Positions 7,309 to 16,362 of a DNA stretch of 64,000 nucleotides are shown here, piece after piece. The notes beneath the pieces were generated by a model that was given only the letters and a program-made list of their open reading frames with translations, made no database searches and was not told where the DNA came from. Each line of letters begins with the position of its first letter. Position 1 is the first letter of the stretch. The stretch covers positions 2,623,501 to 2,687,500 of the forward strand of contig NZ_CP080545.1 in assembly GCF_019550795.1 (NCBI RefSeq), read 5' to 3'. The position numbers were made by a program, and so were the translations under genes. This DNA is from Paenibacillus sp. sptzw28. GTDB taxonomy: Bacteria > Bacillota > Bacilli > Paenibacillales > Paenibacillaceae.

Positions 7309-8307
7309 GTGGAATCTTTGTTTCGGGAACTTATCTCCAAATATTTTGGCGATCTTGATTACAGTACTGAACCCGTGCCTTTTGGATTAACGAATTTCTC
7401 CCGAATCATCACGGTAAAAGACCGCAAATACATAGCGAGAATATATGACAGGCATACAAAAAACCTGGAAAATCTGCTTTTTGAGATCGAGCTTGTTACA
7501 TTTCTGGAAAACTGTGATTTATCGTTTAAAGTACCGGGCTTTCTACCAACTCGAAGTGGACATAAATATGTGGAGTTGCAGGGTAACCGGTTAGGTTCGG
7601 TCGTTCCGTTCATTGAAGGGGTTATACCCGATATAAATTCTTCGAATGATGTCAAGGAAATGGGAAGGACAGTCGGTGAAATCTCCAAAGCGTTTGAGGA
7701 GTTTCAAACGGATTTGCACACACCGGCGATTCAGTTCAGCCGGTTCTATGATCTTCATCCGCTGAGCAGCGAGGAGACAGTTGCACAATTTCTTCTGAAC
7801 CCGCCGTTTGTTGTTGATGACTCTCATATGGCACTATTCAGAAATCTCCTCGATCAATTCCAGCCTGAACATATTCTTCTGTCTCATCTACCTCATCAAA
7901 TCGTTCATCATGACTTGCTGATTTTTAATTTACTCATCGGTAATAATGGTAAAATGAACGGAGTACTGGATTTTGATTTTGCTTCTATCGATATCCGGGC
8001 GTTCGAGCCTGCAATCTGTATCAATCATCTGCTGCAGTTTGAAGACCGTACGTTAGATTATCTGGAGATTTTTTTAAAAGCCTATTCTGCATATATGAAA
8101 TTATCTATGGCGGAAATCGACATGATTCCGAATCTGATACGTTTATATTATCTTTCTTTGTTATGTATTTATATTGGACAGTATTACTCAGGAAAAGCCG
8201 TGAAGGATCATTTTACCTTTATTATCGCACAAATGTCAGCCAGAGATTATTGGCTGAAGGAGAACAAAGATAATCTTAAGCAAACTCTGATTCATCTGGT
8301 CTATTGA
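7309..8307 (+). CDS. Phosphotransferase family protein (APH/ChoK-like)
   Basis: A 332-residue protein with the aminoglycoside-phosphotransferase/homoserine-kinase-II fold. The catalytic loop IVHHDLLIFNLLIGN carries the Brenner-type H-D-x4-N residues, and the metal-binding Asp lies in GVLDFDFASIDIRAFEPA. The N-terminal lobe has FGLTNFSRIITVKDRKYIAR in place of a classical glycine loop. Such proteins phosphorylate a small hydroxylated substrate with ATP. Drug resistance cannot be claimed: many Bacillota have housekeeping members. The start is GTG at 7309 with AGAAAGAGG upstream. The gene is more AT-rich than its neighbours and stands alone. Confidence 0.82.
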   Translation: MESLFRELISKYFGDLDYSTEPVPFGLTNFSRIITVKDRKYIARIYDRHTKNLENLLFEIELVTFLENCDLSFKVPGFLPTRSGHKYVELQGNRLGSVVPFIEGVIPDINSSNDVKEMGRTVGEISKAFEEFQTDLHTPAIQFSRFYDLHPLSSEETVAQFLLNPPFVVDDSHMALFRNLLDQFQPEHILLSHLPHQIVHHDLLIFNLLIGNNGKMNGVLDFDFASIDIRAFEPAICINHLLQFEDRTLDYLEIFLKAYSAYMKLSMAEIDMIPNLIRLYYLSLLCIYIGQYYSGKAVKDHFTFIIAQMSARDYWLKENKDNLKQTLIHLVY

Positions 8308-8429
8308 CGAAAAGAAAAAATATACCATAAAAGGGCATGGTCATGGTACACTAAAAAAGGGTATGTATAAGCGTAGGCCAATGTCAGCGTGCCTTTATCT
8401 TCACCAATCCAAGTGGGAGGTAATTCGCG

Positions 8430-8882
8430 ATGGACAATTGCACGGTAGTTACTAAACCAGCGTTAAACCTGGTCGGTATCAGTTATTGCGGTCCGTATTC
8501 GACGTTTCCGGATGAAGCGATCCTTTTGCATAGCGAGTTTCTCTCTAGAAAACACGAGTTAAACGGAGAAGTGAGATCTACCGCGCTGTACAGTCCTTAC
8601 TTCGGTAACGAGGTTTTCGCTACCTATTGGGCCAGCTTTGAGATCGCCCGTATGGAGATTATTCCGAAGGGCATGGTTCAGTTTACAATTCCTGAACGGA
8701 CATATGCCATGATTACATGCACCAATAAACGAATCGGCGAAGGCTACGAAACCTTGTCGGCCTGGATGCAGGAGCAGAAGCTGGTTAAACGGGACAACGC
8801 CGTTGCGATCGAAATATTTTATATTGACGAGCATTTGGAGGAGGAACCGGTCGATCTGCTCATTCCGATTGAAGAGCAGTAA
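8430..8882 (+). CDS. GyrI-like effector-binding domain protein
   Basis: A 150-residue protein made of one GyrI-like small-molecule-binding domain without a DNA-binding part. It begins with a beta-strand typical of the fold (VVTKPALNLVGISYCGPYST) and contains YSPYFGNEVFATYWASFEIA and the characteristic IPERTYAMITCTN. Related proteins are the ligand pockets of AraC and MerR regulators; stand-alone members bind or hydrolyse small toxic compounds. A DMT exporter follows 45 nt later, consistent with a sequester-and-export pair, but that link is inference. Start ATG after GGGAGG. Confidence 0.8.
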   Translation: MDNCTVVTKPALNLVGISYCGPYSTFPDEAILLHSEFLSRKHELNGEVRSTALYSPYFGNEVFATYWASFEIARMEIIPKGMVQFTIPERTYAMITCTNKRIGEGYETLSAWMQEQKLVKRDNAVAIEIFYIDEHLEEEPVDLLIPIEEQ

Positions 8883-8927
8883 TGAGCGAGCGGCCTTCCG
8901 CGCTAACAGAAGGAGAAACAGACATCA

Positions 8928-9893
8928 ATGACTGCAGCCCGGTTTTTTACGCATCCCCTTGGCATCATCGCGGCTTCCGTGAGCGCGACGCTGCTGTGGG
9001 GCAGCGCGTATCCTTTTCTTAAATTAAGCTATGCGGCACTCGATATTAAGGCCGGTGAAACGCTGAAGCTGTTAATGTTTGCGGGCTACAGGTTTACCTT
9101 GGCAGGCATTCTTATTTTTGTGTACATGTTCTTCAGGCGTGAAAGTCTGAGTTACCTGCCGGGGAGCTGGAAGATGCTTACTGCCATCGCACTGCTTCAA
9201 ACGGTGCTGCAGTACACGTTTTTTTATACGGGCATGTCGATGAGCGCAGGTGTGGTGGGTGCAGTGATTGCGGGAACGATTTCGTTCTTTCAAATCGTGC
9301 TGGCCCATTTTTTTTATCGTGATGACCGGTTGAACGGATATAAAGGAGTTGGACTTCTTGTTGGTTTTGCAGGCCTGTCGGTGCTTGGCATCTCGAGGGA
9401 GGCCGGCAGCGGGTGGGCCTTCTCACCGGGAGAGCTGCTGCTTATGGGTTCGGCACTGTTCAATGCGTGTGCGAATTTGCTCTCGAGGCGGGGTGCGGCG
9501 ACTTACAGCATCTCCTACCTGAACGGCTATCAAATGATCATAGGCGGAATAATATTGTGCGCGATTCCGGCATGGAAAACCGGACTCGCGCCGTTCGATT
9601 TCGATTGGCGCTCGTCTCTTATGCTCCTTCACTTATCCTTCGTATCCGCGGCGGGGTTCATGCTTTGGAATAATGTCATGAAGTATAACCGTGTAGGCAG
9701 CGTATCGATGTATCTCTTTCTTATCCCGGTTTTCGGCGTATTGGAATCGGCGATGCTGCTGTCGGAGCCGCTCCATGCGGTAGTGCTGGCAGCATTAACG
9801 CTCGTCAGTTTAGGCATTATCATCGTAAACCGAAAAATCGGAGGAAGCCGGTCGGCCGGCGCCCGTGAGTCAGGCGCAACAATTAAATCATAG
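8928..9893 (+). CDS. EamA/DMT superfamily transporter
   Basis: A 321-residue membrane protein with ten predicted helices arranged as two EamA repeats. The first repeat starts IIAASVSATLLWGSAYPFLK; the second begins around GELLLMGSALFNACANLLSR. Members export metabolites or take up small molecules by a drug/metabolite carrier mechanism; the substrate is not predictable. The start follows AAGGAG. It lies 45 nt after the GyrI-like gene and 51 nt before phzF, so these three may share a transcript. Confidence 0.88.
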   Translation: MTAARFFTHPLGIIAASVSATLLWGSAYPFLKLSYAALDIKAGETLKLLMFAGYRFTLAGILIFVYMFFRRESLSYLPGSWKMLTAIALLQTVLQYTFFYTGMSMSAGVVGAVIAGTISFFQIVLAHFFYRDDRLNGYKGVGLLVGFAGLSVLGISREAGSGWAFSPGELLLMGSALFNACANLLSRRGAATYSISYLNGYQMIIGGIILCAIPAWKTGLAPFDFDWRSSLMLLHLSFVSAAGFMLWNNVMKYNRVGSVSMYLFLIPVFGVLESAMLLSEPLHAVVLAALTLVSLGIIIVNRKIGGSRSAGARESGATIKS

Positions 9894-9944
9894 CAATTCG
9901 GGCGCTTACGTCCATATCCCGGCTAATATAGGAGGTTTCAGCCA

Positions 9945-10748
9945 ATGTCCATACCACTTGCCATTATCGATGCTTTTACGTCTGAGAAATTTAAAGGCAA
10001 TCCGGCCGCGGTCTGTTTGCTTGAGAACGAGCCGGAGGACGGATGGATGCAGCAGGTTGCCGCGGAAATGAACCTTTCAGAAACGGCCTTTCTTGTTCTG
10101 AGCAAGAATGGAGGGTACGATCTTCGATGGTTTACGCCTATCTCCGAAGTCGATTTGTGCGGCCATGCGACGCTCGCCAGCGCGCATTATTTGTGGGAGA
10201 ATGGTCATCTCAAGTACGATGAGCAAGCTGCCTTCCACACCAAGAGCGGGCTGCTGACCGCGGAGCGTTCGAATGATGGAATAACGATGAATTTCCCGTC
10301 TGAGCCGGTGGAACAGACGACAGCGCCGGAAGAGCTTGTGGAAGCGCTCGGTCTCATTCCGCGTTTCGTAGGACGGAACCGAATGGATTACCTGGTCGAA
10401 GTGGATAGCGAGAATACGGTAAGGACGCTTCGGCCTGATTATACGCTGCTCTCAAAGGTTGATTCGCGCGGCGTGATCGTAACAAGCCGGTCCGACGCCG
10501 GTTCGCGTGAGAGCTGCGACTTCGTCTCCCGCGCTTTTTTCCCTGCCGTTGGAATTAACGAAGATCCGGTGACGGGATCAGCCCACTGTGCTCTCGCCCC
10601 CTATTGGCAGCGCCGGCTGCACAAGGATGTGCTGAGAGCGTTTCAAGCCTCTGCAAGAGGAGGCACCCTCCTTATTCGCGCCTCTGCCGATCGCGTATAC
10701 ATTACCGGCCAAGCCGTGACAGTCTTAGACGGACGGCTTACGATCTAA
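9945..10748 (+). CDS. PhzF family isomerase
   Basis: A 267-residue PhzF-type protein. The catalytic Glu is in the conserved NLSETAFLV (E46), with ALP-like glycine and histidine stretches in VDLCGHATLASAHYLW (first half) and INEDPVTGSAHCALAPYW (second half), the signature of the two-domain diaminopimelate-epimerase-like fold. Family members catalyse allylic isomerisation (phenazine pathway) or act on unknown metabolites. No phenazine genes are near, so the function is open. The start follows a perfect AGGAGG. At 267 residues it is slightly short for the family, but the motifs are complete. Confidence 0.88.
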   Translation: MSIPLAIIDAFTSEKFKGNPAAVCLLENEPEDGWMQQVAAEMNLSETAFLVLSKNGGYDLRWFTPISEVDLCGHATLASAHYLWENGHLKYDEQAAFHTKSGLLTAERSNDGITMNFPSEPVEQTTAPEELVEALGLIPRFVGRNRMDYLVEVDSENTVRTLRPDYTLLSKVDSRGVIVTSRSDAGSRESCDFVSRAFFPAVGINEDPVTGSAHCALAPYWQRRLHKDVLRAFQASARGGTLLIRASADRVYITGQAVTVLDGRLTI

Positions 10749-10827
10749 CGATTATTTTTTCAACGATTGAACTCAGGGCATAGTTGGTGGATCCGGTCAC
10801 TGTCGTGAGTGAAAGGCGGAATTATTG

Positions 10828-11544
10828 ATGAAACGGAAGCTGGTCATTAGCGATATACATGGATGCTTTAAGGAGTTTGTCAACCTGTTGGAGAAGGTGG
10901 AATATAATTCCCTGGAGGATCAACTCCTCATTATCGGCGATTACGTCGATCGCGGCCCTCACAGTAAGGAGGTTGTCGAGCGGCTTATTTCGCTTAGGGA
11001 CGGGCATGGAGCGATTGTACTGAAAGGGAATCACGATCAGAGACTTGTCGACCTCGTGAGGGACGGAAGCTCGTCCATCACTGAGAAGTTTCTCGCCCAT
11101 GGAGGAAAGGCGACGGTCTTAAGTTATTTGGACTGCGATTACGACGAGAATGAAGTGGATGCCGCAATGGTTAAGGAAGCGATTGCTGCTATTAACAAAC
11201 ATTATAGACACCATATCGAATTTTTGAACAGCCTTCCCTATTACGAAGAGGATTGCAATCATATTTACGTGCATGCCGGAATAAACCCCGAGTATCCCGA
11301 CTGGAAGCGGCAGCCAACGCATGATTTTTTGTATTTGAAAGAGCCTTTCCTCAGCAAACCTACGGTAGTGGGTAAAACGGTTATATTCGGACATACGAGA
11401 ACAAAAGACATTCACGGGGTACCGGATATTTGGTTCGGCAACGGTAAAATCGGGATCGACGGCGGATGCGCCTTTGGTATGCAGCTTAACGCTTTGGAAA
11501 TCGGTATAGACGGACAATATCGGAGTTACAACATTGGAAAGTAA
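10828..11544 (+). CDS. Metallophosphoesterase (PrpE/serine-threonine phosphatase-like)
   Basis: A 238-residue calcineurin-type phosphoesterase. All metal-binding blocks are present: SDIHGC (D9, H11), GDYVDRG (D38), KGNHD (N68, H69, D70), IYVHAGI and FGHTRT. This arrangement is shared by bacterial Ser/Thr phosphatases and diadenosine tetraphosphatases such as PrpE. I start at ATG 10828, about 8 nt after AAGGCGG; a TTG directly before it would add one Met. It ends with a strong terminator. Confidence 0.87.
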   Translation: MKRKLVISDIHGCFKEFVNLLEKVEYNSLEDQLLIIGDYVDRGPHSKEVVERLISLRDGHGAIVLKGNHDQRLVDLVRDGSSSITEKFLAHGGKATVLSYLDCDYDENEVDAAMVKEAIAAINKHYRHHIEFLNSLPYYEEDCNHIYVHAGINPEYPDWKRQPTHDFLYLKEPFLSKPTVVGKTVIFGHTRTKDIHGVPDIWFGNGKIGIDGGCAFGMQLNALEIGIDGQYRSYNIGK

Positions 11545-11563
11545 TTTTTTTCTACTCATACAT

Positions 11564-11597
11564 GCGGGCTTTCACGTCAAGTGGAGCCCGCTTTTTT
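11564..11597 (+). terminator. Rho-independent terminator after the phosphoesterase gene
   Basis: GCGGGCT (11564-11570) pairs with AGCCCGC (11585-11591) around a 14-nt loop and is followed by six T. Confidence 0.85.
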
Positions 11598-11742
11598 CGT
11601 TCAAGCGGGAAAATACTCAAGTGGAATCAGACATAATGTAATGAAAATGTAAGATATTTAGGACTAAAATACCTATTATCATGTGAATTTTTGGTATGTA
11701 ATGAGTAGTAGGCCATTTTCATGTGCAGTAGGAGGAACCGGA

Positions 11743-13080
11743 TTGACGGCGTTTTTGCTCTCCATACCCGAAGTGTTTGTTTATTTGTTTTTGAGTTTTT
11801 CCTTATTTGGCATCGATTGGACCCGATTCAAGAAGCAGATCGTCTGGTTTATTTTTCTTGTCTCTCTATTCACGCATTCAATGCTCATCTTCAAAGTTCC
11901 AATTGAATTGTCAGTGATAGCCACCATCGTTTTCAATATGTTCTTATTCAAAAATCTTTTTCCCTTCTCTTGGAGTGTCGCTGCTCTTATGAGCCTCTCC
12001 CAGTCGGCCGTTCATACCATGATGGAGAGCATGATGATCCATTTCAGAGATATTACTTCGCCTCATTACCGAGAGGAGTTATTAGAATATTCGATACGAG
12101 AACTGTTAATCACGTTAGGCGCAGACTTTTTGCTGTTTGCAATCGGATTTTACTTCTATGTGAAAAAAATTACCTTTCTAAAATGGTTTACAGCCCGTCA
12201 TACAGAGTACACGAATTACGTAGTCGCGCTCATGATTATGTTCGTCATACAAAATCTGATCAACCTGACCAGCATTCGAAATTCAAATTTAGAAGAACAT
12301 TTTGACGATTATTTTCTTGTCGTGTCGCTCATTTCGATCGGAATTATGGCAATAACCATATATTTGCTTAATTCATTTGGAAAAAGACTTGAACTTCAAA
12401 CCACCGAACAAACGGAAGGTGTTTATTTGAAGAATATAGAGGAATTAATTTCCTCGGTCCGTGCTCAGCGGCATGATCACCACAACCATCTGCAGGTTAT
12501 CTCCGGATTAGTTCATCGGAAGGAATATGAGGAGGTATCCGGGTATCTGAAAGAATTGAATATCGAACTGCAATCCCAGCAGGCAATGCTGCATCTAAAT
12601 CACGCTCCGGTTGCCGCGCTGTTGCAGGCAAAAAAAGAAATCGCACAGGTTCATCACGTCACGATAAATGTTCAGGCATTTACATCAATCCCCGCCATTG
12701 AGATGATCTCTTTCGAATTGGTTCAAATTTTGGGAAATCTGCTTGATAACGCGATCGAGGAGGAAATGAAAGCTCCACCCGGCAGGCGAATCATTCATGT
12801 CACGATAGACCGAATGCTTAACTCGTTCCTTGTGTTTCGTATACTTAACCCTAATTCCTGGATTGAGGAAAACAGCACCGATAAAGTGTTTCAGGAAGGC
12901 TATACAACTAAGGAAGGTCATCAAGGTCTTGGTCTGCTTACCGTTAAACGTATCGTTTCCAAATACCAGGGACATATCGAAATTGAAAGCGACCGGAGCT
13001 GTGGCACAACATTTTCCATTTTTATTCCTTTTTCGGAAAAGAAGAGATTTAAGGAGGAGAAGAAATGTCCTACAACGTAG
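11743..13080 (+). CDS. Sensor histidine kinase, GHKL type
   Basis: A membrane sensor kinase of the Agr/Spo0B-like class: five or six N-terminal membrane helices (residues about 1-210), a dimerisation helix with the H-box RAQRHDHHNHLQVISGL, and a GHKL ATPase domain with an N-box (LGNLLDNAIEE) and G-box (GHQGLGLLTVKRI). I start at TTG 11743, since AGGAGG lies exactly 7 nt upstream; in-frame GTG 11683 and ATG 11701 lack ribosome sites. The response regulator gene overlaps its end by 16 nt. The signal is unknown; kinases of this type often sense peptides or nutrients. Confidence 0.87.
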   Translation: MTAFLLSIPEVFVYLFLSFSLFGIDWTRFKKQIVWFIFLVSLFTHSMLIFKVPIELSVIATIVFNMFLFKNLFPFSWSVAALMSLSQSAVHTMMESMMIHFRDITSPHYREELLEYSIRELLITLGADFLLFAIGFYFYVKKITFLKWFTARHTEYTNYVVALMIMFVIQNLINLTSIRNSNLEEHFDDYFLVVSLISIGIMAITIYLLNSFGKRLELQTTEQTEGVYLKNIEELISSVRAQRHDHHNHLQVISGLVHRKEYEEVSGYLKELNIELQSQQAMLHLNHAPVAALLQAKKEIAQVHHVTINVQAFTSIPAIEMISFELVQILGNLLDNAIEEEMKAPPGRRIIHVTIDRMLNSFLVFRILNPNSWIEENSTDKVFQEGYTTKEGHQGLGLLTVKRIVSKYQGHIEIESDRSCGTTFSIFIPFSEKKRFKEEKKCPTT

Positions 13081-13784
13081 TGATTGCCGAAGACAACGAG
13101 AAAATACGTAAACAATTGGCTGCTTTCCTGGATGAAAACGGATTTAATATCCTCGCCGAAACTGAGTCGGGAAAAGAAACGAAAACGCAGGTCCAAAGCC
13201 TGCGGCCCCAAGTTTTGTTTGCGGATATTGATATGCCGGGTGGAGACGGCTACACGGCTGCCAAGGAGCTGCGTTTGCAATTTCCTGAATTGCGTATCGT
13301 GTTTATTACAGGCACTTCTGATTTTGCGTCTCTTGCCTATGACATCGAAGCTGTTGATTATGTTGTAAAACCCTTTTCTGAAGAGCGGTTATACCAATGC
13401 CTAAAGCTTATTGACAAATCCTTTACTGCCGCGCAAACGCAGTCCCTTCCCCGGTTAAGCATACGAAACCGGAACATCGTGGAAGTCATAGACCAGGAAG
13501 AAATCATCTTCGTCAGTGCGCAGAATAAATCTACACAAATTATGTTAGGGAGAAAACCGACGGTAGAAATCAGGACGTTGGAGCCGCTTAAAACTCTCGA
13601 AGCAAGACTTGACCCGTCCATTTTTTTGCGTACCCACAAGAGCTACATTATCAATATCAAGCACATCAGCCGCATTGAGCCTTCGGGCCAAACCTATGTG
13701 GTGTTTTTTAAAAATACCTCGAAAATGGCCTTTGTAAGCCGGAATCATTTATCCAGCTTATATAAGAGGCTGCAGATCCACTAG
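13065..13784 (+). CDS. Response regulator with LytTR DNA-binding domain
   Basis: A 239-residue two-domain regulator. The receiver domain (1-120) has the acidic pair near D10, the phospho-acceptor D54 in LFADIDMPGGDG, and the conserved Lys in DYVVKPFS. The C-terminal LytTR domain (about 135-235) has EEIIFVSAQNKS, FLRTHKSYIINIKHISRIEP and FVSRNHLSSLYK. LytTR proteins usually control exported or surface functions. It overlaps its kinase gene, so they are co-translated. The carbonic anhydrase gene starts 138 nt downstream on the same strand and is a possible, unproven target. Confidence 0.9.
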   Translation: MSYNVVIAEDNEKIRKQLAAFLDENGFNILAETESGKETKTQVQSLRPQVLFADIDMPGGDGYTAAKELRLQFPELRIVFITGTSDFASLAYDIEAVDYVVKPFSEERLYQCLKLIDKSFTAAQTQSLPRLSIRNRNIVEVIDQEEIIFVSAQNKSTQIMLGRKPTVEIRTLEPLKTLEARLDPSIFLRTHKSYIINIKHISRIEPSGQTYVVFFKNTSKMAFVSRNHLSSLYKRLQIH

Positions 13785-13922
13785 GCGTCAGCGATCGATC
13801 CGCTCGTCCGCTCAATCCTTTTGTTTATCCGTTACAAGCAGCCAGTCGTCCTGAAACGATAGACAGTGGGTTCAGGGGTTGATAACGTATAAGCGAATAA
13901 CTATGAATGGGAGGAATTAGGA

Positions 13923-14522
13923 GTGGATAGAAACAATAGGTTAGATGAAATATTGCAAGTAAATGGTAACTTCATTGACGCCAAAGAGTACGAAAAGTAT
14001 CAAACTACCAAATTCCCCGACAAAAGGTTAGTCATCCTCTCTTGTATGGATACCCGGCTGGTCGGCCTTCTTGAGCAGGCGATGGGAATCGAACAGGGAC
14101 AAGCCATTATGATCAAGGTAGCCGGCGGGCAAGTGCGTGATCCCTTCGGCTCCGTCATGCAATCCATTCTTGTCGCGGTTCATATGCTGCAGGCTGATGA
14201 AGTCGTAGTAGTCGCACACCATGACTGCGGAATGCAATGTCTGCATCAGGATGCGTTTATAGAAAAGCTTAAGGAGCGCGGGGTTTCCGAACACTCGATA
14301 CAATTGGCCGAGAGAACCGGAATCAAATTTAACCGGTGGCTGGATAATTTCGATAATGTATATGACAACGTGGTGGCCTCTGCAAATACGATCGCCAATC
14401 ACCCCCTTTTGGCAGAATGCGGCATTCCTGTGCACGGGCTGGTTATCAACCCCCATAACGGAAAATTGGAACAAGTCGTGAACGGATATCAATATAGGTT
14501 TAAGCTGGATGGGGTCTTATGA
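13923..14522 (+). CDS. Beta-carbonic anhydrase
   Basis: A 199-residue beta-class carbonic anhydrase (YtiB-like), interconverting CO2 and bicarbonate in the cytoplasm. Zinc ligands are C41 (SCMDTR, with the D43-R45 dyad), H99 and C102 (AHHDCGMQ). The glycine-rich stretch KVAGGQVRDPFGSVMQSIL is also typical. The start is GTG at 13923 after GGGAGGA. Its end overlaps the SulP gene as ATGA, so enzyme and transporter are made together. This supports a bicarbonate uptake and conversion unit. Confidence 0.9.
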   Translation: MDRNNRLDEILQVNGNFIDAKEYEKYQTTKFPDKRLVILSCMDTRLVGLLEQAMGIEQGQAIMIKVAGGQVRDPFGSVMQSILVAVHMLQADEVVVVAHHDCGMQCLHQDAFIEKLKERGVSEHSIQLAERTGIKFNRWLDNFDNVYDNVVASANTIANHPLLAECGIPVHGLVINPHNGKLEQVVNGYQYRFKLDGVL

Positions 14523-16291
14523 TTAAGTTACTGCTGGGCGACAGGTTCAAAAACTACTCGTACGTTCATCTGCGGAAAGATCTCCTGGCCGGTTTGATTG
14601 TGGGAATCATTGCAATTCCGCTCGCTATGGCATTCGCCATCGCCAGCGGAGTGAAACCGGAATATGGCATCTATACGGCGATTATCGCCGGGTTTCTGAC
14701 CTCATTACTGGGCGGTTCGAGGTTTTCCATCAGCGGGCCGACCGGTGCATTTGTTCCGGTATTATTTGGTATAGTAATGCAATACGGATATGTGAATTTG
14801 ATCATAGCCGGTTTTATGGCAGGAGTTATGCTTGTCCTTATGGGGCTGCTCAGAATCGGAACGATCATTAAATTCTTTCCTAAACCGGTGACAGTCGGTT
14901 TTACGACCGGTATCGCCGTCATCATTTTTTCCGGGCAGATATCGGATTTTTTTGGTCTGGAAGGCGTAAAGAAGCATGAATATTTTCATCAGAATATAGT
15001 CGAGATCTTCAGGCATATCGGTACCGTTAACGGGTACAGTCTCCTGACTGCAGGGGTTTGTCTCGGGGTAATTCTTCTATCGATGCGGTTTCTGCCAAAG
15101 GTTCCGGGGGCGCTTCTCGGACTTCTCGTTTCCACACTGATCGCAGCATTCTTCTATCCGGAGCAAGTAGCGACTATCGGAAGCAAATTCGGCGGTATCC
15201 CGAGTTCATTGCCAACCCTTCAGATTCCGCATTTAACCTTGGACACGATCATTTATTTGATTCCTCCGGCTTTTGTTATTGCGATGCTCGGAGCGATTGA
15301 ATCGCTGCTTTGCGCAGTGGTTGCAGATGGGATGACGGGAAAGAAGCATAACAGCAATCGCGAGCTGATCGGTCAAGGCATTGCCAATATGATTACACCG
15401 CTATTTGGCGGAATTGCAGCAACTGGAGCAATAGCCCGGACGGCCACCAATATTAAGAACGGCGGTGTGTCTCCGGTAGCGGGAATGGTGCACAGCTTGG
15501 TCGTGCTGGCGGTGCTTCTGCTGTTCGCACCACTCGCATCAAGCATTCCTATGGCAAGCATGGCGCCGATCTTGATGGTTGTAGCATGGAATATGAGCGA
15601 GCGCAAGGAATTTGCGCACATTTTAAAAGTGAAATCTTACGATTCGATAGTATTGGTGCTGACGTTTGTATTGACGGTGCTCGTCGATTTGGTGACCGCA
15701 GTTGAATTCGGACTGGCCATTGCTATCATTCTGTTTATCAAGCAAATGATTTCGGTACATGCTGTTGTCAAAGTATCGCCGGATCCGGTAAAAGAGAAGG
15801 TTGTACCTGCACGGATTGCTAATGGCAGGGGATGCCCGCAAATCAGCATGCTCACGTTGGAAGGTCCCCTTTTCTTCGCCACGACTCAAGCGATCGAAGA
15901 ATCGATCGATCACGAATTGAAATCCGGTTCCAAGACAGTGATCCTTCGCATGAGTAAGGTTCCTTACCTGGATACAAGCGGTAATGACATATTGGCCGGG
16001 ATTACGGAACGGATTAAGAAGAATGGCGGTAAGCTACTGGTAACCGGTATCCGGCAGCAGCCGAAGGACATGATGATCAAATCCGGACTGTATGATAAAA
16101 TCGGCGCAGGGAATTACTTTGAACATACCGGCCAAGGACTCAATTATGCGTTAAACCGGCTGGATAAGGATCTATGTAAGGGCTGCAGACATTTCGCATT
16201 TCGGGAATGCGCGGAGTTATGCCAGCCAATCAACAAAACGAATGCTGACGCACGGAAGAAAGAACCCGTACGCGCTTTAAGTCAAACCTGA
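14519..16291 (+). CDS. SulP family anion transporter with STAS domain (likely bicarbonate)
   Basis: A 590-residue SulP/SLC26 carrier. The membrane part (about 20-420) starts with DLLAGLIVGIIAIPLAMAFA and includes GGSRFSISGPTGAFVPVLFG, the family signature, and a later ATGAIARTATNIKNGG. A cytoplasmic STAS domain follows (about 430-545) with VPYLDTSGNDIL. Beyond STAS is a tail with a Cys cluster (LCKGCRHFAFRECAELCQP) that could bind metal. Family members carry sulfate, bicarbonate or other anions; coupling by a 4-nt overlap to carbonic anhydrase favours bicarbonate (BicA-like) transport. Confidence 0.88.
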   Translation: MIKLLLGDRFKNYSYVHLRKDLLAGLIVGIIAIPLAMAFAIASGVKPEYGIYTAIIAGFLTSLLGGSRFSISGPTGAFVPVLFGIVMQYGYVNLIIAGFMAGVMLVLMGLLRIGTIIKFFPKPVTVGFTTGIAVIIFSGQISDFFGLEGVKKHEYFHQNIVEIFRHIGTVNGYSLLTAGVCLGVILLSMRFLPKVPGALLGLLVSTLIAAFFYPEQVATIGSKFGGIPSSLPTLQIPHLTLDTIIYLIPPAFVIAMLGAIESLLCAVVADGMTGKKHNSNRELIGQGIANMITPLFGGIAATGAIARTATNIKNGGVSPVAGMVHSLVVLAVLLLFAPLASSIPMASMAPILMVVAWNMSERKEFAHILKVKSYDSIVLVLTFVLTVLVDLVTAVEFGLAIAIILFIKQMISVHAVVKVSPDPVKEKVVPARIANGRGCPQISMLTLEGPLFFATTQAIEESIDHELKSGSKTVILRMSKVPYLDTSGNDILAGITERIKKNGGKLLVTGIRQQPKDMMIKSGLYDKIGAGNYFEHTGQGLNYALNRLDKDLCKGCRHFAFRECAELCQPINKTNADARKKEPVRALSQT

Positions 16292-16303
16292 ATGCCCCTC
16301 TCA

Positions 16304-16332
16304 TTGTCGCTGCTTATCTCCCATGCTATAAT
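16304..16332 (+). promoter_or_regulatory. Sigma-A-like promoter of the que operon
   Basis: TTGTCG at 16304-16309, a 17-nt spacer and a perfect TATAAT at 16327-16332 lie 30 nt before the queD start. The leader is too short for a preQ1 riboswitch and shows none of its conserved bases. Confidence 0.7.
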
Positions 16333-16362
16333 GGCCTTATTGCATAGGGTGAGGTGTGAAAC

